From JAISGQ01 sp045604155 (lineage in GTDB: Bacteria > Bacillota > Clostridia > Oscillospirales > Acutalibacteraceae): a DNA stretch of 64,000 nucleotides. This document shows, piece after piece, positions 58,701 through 64,000 of this stretch. The position numbers and the translations under genes are program-made. The first letter of the stretch is position 1; every line of letters starts with the position of its first letter. Below the pieces are notes generated by a model that did not search any database, was not told where the DNA came from, and was given only the letters and a program-made list of their open reading frames with translations. The stretch spans positions 1-64,000 of the forward strand of contig JAZUNN010000054.1 of the NCBI GenBank assembly GCA_045604155.1, given 5' to 3'.

Positions 58701-60488
58701 TTAAAGGGTTTCCATGAGCTTTTCAAGCTCGTCGAGGGTCTCTGCAAAGACCTTCATTGCGTTGCCTACAGCCTCGGGCTTTGTAAGATCAACACCTGCG
58801 ATCTTGAGCTCTTCAAGGGGATAATCGCTGCCGCCGGTAGAGAGGAACTTGAGATAGTTCTCTGCATTGCCGGTTGTAAGAATATTGTCAGCGATTGCAA
58901 CTGCGGAGGAGAAGCCTGTTGCATACTGATATACATAGAAGTTGCGGTAGAAGTGAGGAATGTAGCTCCACTCGTAATCAACAAGCTCGGGCACCTCTGC
59001 TCCGTCGTAGTACAGACACTCAAGCTTTCTGTAAAGTTTGTTCAGTGCTTCGCCTGTGATGGGAGTGCCTGCTGCAGCCATTTCGTGAGCCTTCTTTTCA
59101 AACTCTGCAAAGAGGGTCTGACGGAATACGGTCGTGCGGAAGCCTTCGAGGAAGTGGTTGAGGAGATAAGCCTTCTTCTTGGGATCGGTTTCCTTATTAA
59201 GCATATACTTTGCAAGGAGAACCTCGTTGACGGTGGAGGCTACCTCTGCAACGGTGATCTTGTAGTCGTGGTTTACATATGCCTGAGCCTTGTCAGACTT
59301 GTAGCTGTGCATTGCGTGGCCGAGCTCGTGAGCGATGGTGGAAACATCGTCAAAGGTCTCGGTGAAGTTGAGAAGGACATAGGGGTGTACGCCGTAAACA
59401 CCGCAGGAGAATGCGCCTGAGGTCTTGCCCTTGTTCTCATATACGTCCATCCACTTGTTGTCGTATGCCTCATCAAGAAGCTTTGCATACTCTTCGCCGA
59501 GAGGTGCAAGGGCTTCCTTGATGATGGTGCGGCTTTCATCGAAGGTGAACTTCAGGTCAGCATCTTCAACCATGGGGATGTACATATCGTACATATCGAT
59601 TTTCTCGAGTCCGAGGACTTTCTTTCTCAGCTCGATATAGCGCTTCATATCGGGCAGTGCGTTGTGTACTGCTTCGATGAGGCTGTCATATACGGAAACG
59701 GGAACGTTGCTGTCAAAAATTGCGCACTCGCAGGCAGAATCGAAGTTTCTGACCTTCGCACGGAAGATGTGCTCCTTGATCTCGCCTGCATAGTTTGCGG
59801 CGATGGTGTTGTTGTACTTCTTGTAGGTGCCGAACATTCCGTTGAATGCGGCATCTCTGACTCCCTTGTTGGGGTTGATTCTGAATACGCCGAAGTTGCC
59901 TGCGGTGAGCTGTACCTCTTCGCCGTTTTCGTCCTTTATCTTGGGAAGCTCCATATCAACATCGGTAAGTGCGTCGTAGACGTTGGAGGGAGTCTGGGTA
60001 AACTCAGACATCATGGCAAGCATTCTCTCGGTCTTGCCGTCGAGGGTGTGAGGTCTTGCTCTGGTGATATCATCAACAAAGTGCTTGTAGAGTGCCATGT
60101 TCTTGTTTGCCATGATCTTATTGAGCTTCTTTTCGGGGATTGCAAGAATCTCAGGATTGATGAATGCTGTTGCAGCAGAAAGCTGTACATAAAGGCTCAT
60201 TGCCTTGCTTTCCATTTCGAGATTTTTCGGCTCGCTTGCATCTGCAGACTTATGAAGCATTGCATAGATAAATACAAGCTCTGTCTGGCGCATGATCTCT
60301 GTAATATAATCAAATGCTGCCTTCATGGTCTTTGCGTCCTTGCCGAGCTTGCCTTCGAATGCGGAAATGGAAGGAATGGTCTGAGCGATAGCATTAAGCT
60401 TGCTTTCCCATGCCTCGTCGCTTTCGAATATGTCGGTAAAATCCCACTGGTAAGCAGAATCCATATCTTTGCGGTTTTTAAGTTCCAT
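58701..60488 (-). CDS. pepF: Oligoendopeptidase F
   Basis: A 595-residue cytoplasmic M3-family zinc peptidase that cleaves oligopeptides. An N-terminal helical PepF domain is followed by the catalytic domain with TIAHELGHAMHSY (HExxH), a downstream Glu in VAEVASTVNEVLL, and the YYDGAEVPELVDYEW and GFSSAVAIA segments. GGAGG precedes the ATG. Single gene with perfect promoter at 60533. Confidence 0.96.
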   Translation of the reverse strand: MELKNRKDMDSAYQWDFTDIFESDEAWESKLNAIAQTIPSISAFEGKLGKDAKTMKAAFDYITEIMRQTELVFIYAMLHKSADASEPKNLEMESKAMSLYVQLSAATAFINPEILAIPEKKLNKIMANKNMALYKHFVDDITRARPHTLDGKTERMLAMMSEFTQTPSNVYDALTDVDMELPKIKDENGEEVQLTAGNFGVFRINPNKGVRDAAFNGMFGTYKKYNNTIAANYAGEIKEHIFRAKVRNFDSACECAIFDSNVPVSVYDSLIEAVHNALPDMKRYIELRKKVLGLEKIDMYDMYIPMVEDADLKFTFDESRTIIKEALAPLGEEYAKLLDEAYDNKWMDVYENKGKTSGAFSCGVYGVHPYVLLNFTETFDDVSTIAHELGHAMHSYKSDKAQAYVNHDYKITVAEVASTVNEVLLAKYMLNKETDPKKKAYLLNHFLEGFRTTVFRQTLFAEFEKKAHEMAAAGTPITGEALNKLYRKLECLYYDGAEVPELVDYEWSYIPHFYRNFYVYQYATGFSSAVAIADNILTTGNAENYLKFLSTGGSDYPLEELKIAGVDLTKPEAVGNAMKVFAETLDELEKLMETL

Positions 60489-60532
60489 TATTTATTACCT
60501 CCGATTTTATATTGCGGTTGATTTTCAGTCTG

Positions 60533-60561
60533 ATTATACTCTTTTGTCACAAATATGTCAA
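60533..60561 (-). promoter_or_regulatory. Consensus promoter of pepF
   Basis: On the minus strand, TTGACA (60556-60561), a 17-base spacer and TATAAT (60533-60538). Confidence 0.9.
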
Positions 60562-60580
60562 TCACACACGAGGGGCAATC

Positions 60581-60609
60581 TTGAAAAGCTTACTCTTGTA
60601 TGCTATTAT
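60581..60609 (+). promoter_or_regulatory. Promoter of the LURP-one-like gene
   Basis: TTGAAA (60581-60586), a 17-base spacer and TATTAT (60604-60609). Confidence 0.75.
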
Positions 60610-60687
60610 ACAAGGTGTGTATATCATGGCGGTAGTCAACCCAACAGTGTGAAGAACCGTCTGTACATAAAAGGGGATAAAAACAAA

Positions 60688-61161
60688 ATGAAATTATTAT
60701 TCAAGCAGCGCTTTTTCTCGTGGTTTGACAGCTACGATGTTTACGATGAGAGCGGCAGAACAATGTTCGTTGTCAAAGGTCAGTTTTCCTGGGGACATCT
60801 TCTTAAAATATACGATGCTGCAGGCAATGAGGTCGGATATGTCAGGGAAAAGATTCTGACCTGGCTGCCTAAATTCGAAATGTATGTCGGCGGGTCTTAC
60901 GCAGGCTCGATCAGAAAAGAGTTTACTTTCTTCAAGCCAAAATTCAACATTGATTACAAAGGCTGGCACGTAACGGGAAACTGGATTGAGTGGGACTACA
61001 CCATTGCTGATTCGAGCGGCTGTCCCGTTGCCTATGTTGCAAAGGAAATCTGGAAATGGACAGATACCTATGTAATAGATGTCTGCTATCCTCAGGATGC
61101 GTTGCACGCTCTTATGCTTGTAATTGCCATCGATGCGGAGAAATGCTCAAGGAGCAATTAA
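60688..61161 (+). CDS. LURP-one-related (tubby-like fold) protein
   Basis: A 157-residue protein of the LURP-one-related family: repeated beta pairs such as SYDVYDESGRTMFVV, LKIYDAAGNEVGYV and YTIADSSGCPVAYV, with a C-terminal hydrophobic helix (ALHALMLVIAIDA), as in tubby-like folds. ATG 60688 is chosen for AAGGGG upstream. The role in bacteria is unknown; membrane association is likely. Confidence 0.8.
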   Translation: MKLLFKQRFFSWFDSYDVYDESGRTMFVVKGQFSWGHLLKIYDAAGNEVGYVREKILTWLPKFEMYVGGSYAGSIRKEFTFFKPKFNIDYKGWHVTGNWIEWDYTIADSSGCPVAYVAKEIWKWTDTYVIDVCYPQDALHALMLVIAIDAEKCSRSN

Positions 61162-61202
61162 CGCATCGGTATAATTTACCATACTACAGAAAGGAAGTCA
61201 TT

Positions 61203-61901
61203 ATGAAAAGACTTTCAGCTATCATTCTTTCTCTGTCCATGATTTTTGTTTTTCTTACTGCATGCGGCAATAATGCTCAGACAAATGAAGACGCTTCCTT
61301 CAGCATAACATCTTCTGTTTATACTGATTCATCCTTCGATAACAGCAGTATTGAGATATCCTATCCTCAGCTTGAGGGTGATGAATATGCCGTGATAAAC
61401 AATCTGATTGAAAATTATGCAGTAAAGGAAGCGTCTCAGTGTTACGGTGATGATTTCACAGATCTGACCCTTAGAATCGATTCAAGAGTCACTCTGTGTG
61501 ACGGAAATATCCTCAGCATTATTTTTGAGGGTGTTGGCAATGTGCGGTCATCAGCATACCCGAACAATCTGTTCTACACCCTCAACATAGACATGAAATC
61601 AGGCAAGAGAATTATTCTTACCGATATTTATTCTGTTGATGTCTCTTTCGTTTCAGGCTACAGAAGCAGCTCCCTTTTACAGAGTGATGAAAGCCTGACA
61701 GAAGCTATGAGCGAATATATCGGGATGTACACCGATAATGAGCTTATCGCTCTGCTTTCTTCGGCAGATACTGATTTTTCGGGAGTATACTCCTATTTTA
61801 CCCCCGAAAAGCTCGGAGTCAGCATTCCTACCATCCACGCTCTCGGCGACCATGCGGAAGCTGAAATTGATATTTCCGCTCTGACGAATAACAGAATATG
61901 A
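61203..61901 (+). CDS. Lipoprotein with DUF4163/DUF3298-like domain
   Basis: A 232-residue lipoprotein (lipobox FLTAC). The mature domain has the pattern of PdaC/RsiV-type proteins: SIEISYPQLEGDEYAVINNLI, then LFYTLNIDMKSGKRIILTDI (each cited in part). AAAGGAAG precedes the ATG. It follows the LURP-one gene by 41 bases and precedes a pentapeptide-repeat gene by 19; these five plus-strand genes may form one unit. Function unknown. Confidence 0.75.
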   Translation: MKRLSAIILSLSMIFVFLTACGNNAQTNEDASFSITSSVYTDSSFDNSSIEISYPQLEGDEYAVINNLIENYAVKEASQCYGDDFTDLTLRIDSRVTLCDGNILSIIFEGVGNVRSSAYPNNLFYTLNIDMKSGKRIILTDIYSVDVSFVSGYRSSSLLQSDESLTEAMSEYIGMYTDNELIALLSSADTDFSGVYSYFTPEKLGVSIPTIHALGDHAEAEIDISALTNNRI

Positions 61902-61920
61902 ATTTGGAGGTATTCCCAAA

Positions 61921-62634
61921 ATGAAGATAAAACCGCCTAACATTCCTGATTATCTGCCTGTCGTACCCCTTGAGGAGGCGCTCATCGAGGCAGGCGAGAC
62001 CGAAAGCGATCTCCGCTCAATGAGATTTGAGGGGGACACGGTCGAAGAGCTTAAAATAGAAAATATCGAGTTCATTTCTTGCACCTTTTTTGCCTGCCGT
62101 TTCCGCGACTGCACCTTCTATCGCTGTACCTTCGTGGACTGCCGTATGGAGGGCTGTGACTTTTCCCTCAACAATATGTCGGAAAACACCTTCATGAGAT
62201 GCGATGTGCGCGGCGGCAAGTTTCTCGGTTCAAGCCTTGACGGCGCTTTGTTCATGCACACCGCCATGCAGGACGTCAACTGCGAATACATAAACCTTGC
62301 AGGCTCTGCTTTCAGAACCGCCCGTTTTGAAAACTGCAATCTCGAAAACGCAGGTCTTGACAACTGCGAAATGCGCGCAATCGAGCTTTGCGACTGCACT
62401 CTTACAGGGGCAAACCTTGCAAACACCTCACTTGCAGGCGTTGATATTTCAACCTGCGAATTAGGCGGACTTACCTTCGCAGGCGGCGAGCTTCGGGGTG
62501 CAATAATCAGTGCGTTTCAGTCAACGGAGCTTGTAAAGCTTTTAGGTGTCACCATTGCCGACTACGGTATCGGCGGTGATGAAGATAACAGTGAAAACAC
62601 TGACGATGAGCTGTTCTTCACGTCAGATGAATAA
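61921..62634 (+). CDS. Pentapeptide-repeat protein
   Basis: A 237-residue protein. An N-terminal helical segment of 40 residues precedes about 25 pentapeptide repeats of the A(D/N)Lxx type (about 45-195), many with Cys in the i-2 position (CRFRDCTFYRCTFVDC), forming a right-handed quadrilateral beta-helix. A short acidic tail follows. TTGGAGG precedes the ATG. Some such proteins shield DNA gyrase, but most have unknown roles. Confidence 0.85.
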   Translation: MKIKPPNIPDYLPVVPLEEALIEAGETESDLRSMRFEGDTVEELKIENIEFISCTFFACRFRDCTFYRCTFVDCRMEGCDFSLNNMSENTFMRCDVRGGKFLGSSLDGALFMHTAMQDVNCEYINLAGSAFRTARFENCNLENAGLDNCEMRAIELCDCTLTGANLANTSLAGVDISTCELGGLTFAGGELRGAIISAFQSTELVKLLGVTIADYGIGGDEDNSENTDDELFFTSDE

Positions 62635-62649
62635 AAGGAGGTAACAACC

Positions 62650-63126
62650 ATGTCCATGCTCGGCACAGATCAGGTTTGTCAGGTAGGCATCATCGTTTCT
62701 GATATTGAAACAAAGAAAAAGGAATGGGCAAAGCTTTTAGGCGTTGAAGTCCCCCCCACCTTCACGGGAGGCGAATTTGAGGTAACTCAGGTTCAGTACA
62801 AGGGAATGCCTGCTCCCGATGCAACCTGTCTGCTGGTGTTTTTTGATCTTTCCAACGGGCTTCAGATCGAGCTTATAGAGCCCAGCGAAGCTCCCTCTGT
62901 ATGGCGCGATTTTCTCAACGAACACGGCGATGGAATTCATCACATCGCCTTTACCGTAAAGGGACTGGGCAACAAGGTCATGACCTGTATGCAGAACGGC
63001 ATGACCCTCGAACAGTTCGGCGAATACGGCGATGCCTCGGGCAGATATGCCTACATGAATGCAATGCCCACTCTCGGCACCTTCATCGAGCTTCTCGAAA
63101 GCGGCAGAAAAGAGGATCTTCAGTAA
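62650..63126 (+). CDS. VOC-family (glyoxalase/epimerase-like) protein
   Basis: A 158-residue vicinal-oxygen-chelate protein with two beta-alpha-beta-beta-beta modules: QVGIIVSDIETKKKEWAKLL at the start, LQIELIEPSEAP, and GIHHIAFTVKGL with a metal-ligand His. It is closest in style to methylmalonyl-CoA-epimerase-like proteins; the substrate is unknown. AAAGGAGG precedes the ATG. Confidence 0.85.
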   Translation: MSMLGTDQVCQVGIIVSDIETKKKEWAKLLGVEVPPTFTGGEFEVTQVQYKGMPAPDATCLLVFFDLSNGLQIELIEPSEAPSVWRDFLNEHGDGIHHIAFTVKGLGNKVMTCMQNGMTLEQFGEYGDASGRYAYMNAMPTLGTFIELLESGRKEDLQ

Positions 63127-63870
63127 ATGCGAATTTTACTTATACGTCACGCAGATCCCGATTACTCCATTGACTCTATCACGGAACAGGGAAAGAAAGA
63201 AGCGGAGCTTCTTTCTGATCGACTTGTTAATGAGGATATAAAGGATTTCTACTGTTCTCCCATGGGCAGGGCAAGGGACACTCTCGCCCCTACTCTTAAA
63301 AAGCTCGGGAGAGAGGCTGAGATCCTTCCCTGGTCGGAGGAATTCAACGCGAAGGTGATCGTCCCCTATCAGGAGGAGCCGCGCGGCATTCCATGGGACA
63401 TCATGCCGAGAGTCTGGAGCGAAGAAAAAAGCTTCTATTCTGTTGACACATGGCTCGATAACGACATCATGCGTTCAAACCCTGCGGGCATTTCCCCTGC
63501 CGACAGGTACGATATGCTGAAAAAGGGTGTTGATGAGCTCCTCGCCCGTTACGGTTACCGCAAAAATGGCGGCTGCTTCACCGTCGAAGGTGACGGCACG
63601 AGGGACACCATTGCCCTTATCTGCCATTTCGGCTCGGGCTGTGCAATACTTTCCTATCTTTTAGGCATTTCCCCCGTTTTGCTGTGGCACGGCTTCATGG
63701 CTCCCCCATCCTCAGTTACAACCGTTTATACCGAGGAACGTGAAAAGGGCTATGTTTCTTTCCGCGTCGGCAGCTACGGCGACACCTCTCATCTCTATGC
63801 AGGCGGCGAAAAACCTGCCTTTGCAGGACGCTTCTGTGAGCGATTCTGCGACGATTTCGAGCGCCATTGA
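63127..63870 (+). CDS. Histidine phosphatase family protein
   Basis: A 247-residue phosphatase of the phosphoglycerate-mutase superfamily: RHADPD at the N-terminus in place of RHG, YCSPMGRARDT, and the second catalytic His in ALICHFGSGC. The ATG directly follows the stop of the VOC gene, so translation is coupled. Substrate unknown. Confidence 0.88.
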   Translation: MRILLIRHADPDYSIDSITEQGKKEAELLSDRLVNEDIKDFYCSPMGRARDTLAPTLKKLGREAEILPWSEEFNAKVIVPYQEEPRGIPWDIMPRVWSEEKSFYSVDTWLDNDIMRSNPAGISPADRYDMLKKGVDELLARYGYRKNGGCFTVEGDGTRDTIALICHFGSGCAILSYLLGISPVLLWHGFMAPPSSVTTVYTEEREKGYVSFRVGSYGDTSHLYAGGEKPAFAGRFCERFCDDFERH

Positions 63871-63903
63871 TATACTGTTTGTAATATATCGCCAGAATAT
63901 AAC

Positions 63904-63934
63904 AAAAACAGCAGGTTTTCACCTGCTGTTTTTA
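63904..63934. terminator. Bidirectional terminator
   Basis: AAAAACAGCAGG pairs with CCTGCTGTTTTT around TTTTCA, between the phosphatase gene and the convergent partial gene. Confidence 0.88.
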
Positions 63935-63938
63935 ATTG

Positions 63939-64000
63939 TCAGCTTACAAATGTATGGCGTCCGACATATGTCTGCTTTACTTCAAGAGCAAAAGCATCCA
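63939..64000 (-). CDS. 3' end of a gene entering from the right edge (partial)
   Basis: The minus-strand frame reads DAFALEVKQTYVGRHTFVS and a TGA at 63939-63941, five bases from the terminator. The last 19 residues are too few to identify the family. Confidence 0.5.
   Translation of the reverse strand, partial: DAFALEVKQTYVGRHTFVS

Noticed and set aside
59664..60521. A 285-codon plus-strand frame opposite pepF
   Set aside because: Antisense shadow of pepF with very high Cys content and no ribosome site.
1..64000. CRISPR arrays
   Set aside because: I saw no set of short, regularly spaced identical repeats anywhere in the window, including around the CARF-like gene.

Overview
The window reads as a chromosomal segment of an anaerobic Gram-positive gut or rumen Clostridia member, probably Oscillospirales/Ruminococcaceae. 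The evidence is Firmicutes-type ribosome sites (GGAGG), near-consensus TTGACA-17-TATAAT promoters, many lipoproteins, class B sortases with LPxTG-like sorting signals, SipW/TasA-type fibre genes, a GH53 galactanase and a xylose isomerase. The assignment rests on gene content only.

Layout. (1) 1-10.3 kb: the 3' end of an unidentified gene with a strong terminator, five membrane or lipoprotein genes of unknown function, then a sigma-70-family factor overlapping a membrane protein (probable anti-sigma factor), followed by two lipoproteins, one with a C-terminal HExxH zinc peptidase motif. (2) 10.28-14.27 kb: a block bracketed by two copies (62/69 identical) of the terminator of a tRNA-Pro(GGG) gene. 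It holds a three-Cys radical-SAM-like gene, a 5'-truncated tcmP, a SUKH-3 immunity gene, a helical immunity-like gene and a Sel1-repeat gene. (3) 14.7-16.9 kb: a compact type VII secretion effector module of three small helical WXG100-like proteins, a toxin-like protein with a C-terminal HELRH metallopeptidase motif, and an overlapping probable immunity gene. (4) 17.1-24.4 kb (minus): a sortase-assembled pilus operon with a tip adhesin, a signal-peptidase homologue lacking both catalytic residues (SipA-like), two pilins and two class B sortases. (5) 24.7-31.3 kb (plus, divergent): a fibre operon with two SipW peptidases, three TasA-like proteins (one with a sortase signal) and a large BspA-like repeat protein with a Thr/Ser-rich tail. 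(6) 31.3-33.1 kb: three small lipoprotein genes, each with its own promoter and terminator. (7) 33.1-41.2 kb (minus): housekeeping genes rimO, pgsA, an acidic unknown, cysE, cysS, a sugar-phosphate kinase, a DUF4380 protein, and xylA. (8) 41.5-49.3 kb: a VanY-type peptidase, a QueG-like Fe-S protein, a DUF1887 CARF-nuclease-like protein (no CRISPR array nearby), GH53 galactanase, a C-terminally truncated MocR/PdxR regulator next to pyridoxal kinase, and two more lipoproteins. (9) 49.3-58.6 kb: small regulator/membrane-protein cassettes (Xre, PadR, ArsR-DUF2087, ABC-LytTR-DUF3021, zinc-ribbon proteins) and a penicillin-binding-type serine hydrolase. (10) 58.7-64 kb: pepF, a LURP-one-like protein, a lipoprotein, a pentapeptide-repeat protein, a VOC protein and a histidine phosphatase.

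How they work together: the most distinctive part is 14.7-31.3 kb, a surface and competition region. A T7SS effector cassette sits beside two divergent filament operons. One builds covalent sortase pili. The other builds TasA-type fibres and encodes a TasA-like subunit whose sorting signal resembles that of the last pilin, so the pilus operon's sortase may also anchor the fibre. The neighbouring tRNA-Pro block holds probable orphan immunity genes and the remains of a TcmP pair, as expected for a site of repeated gene turnover.
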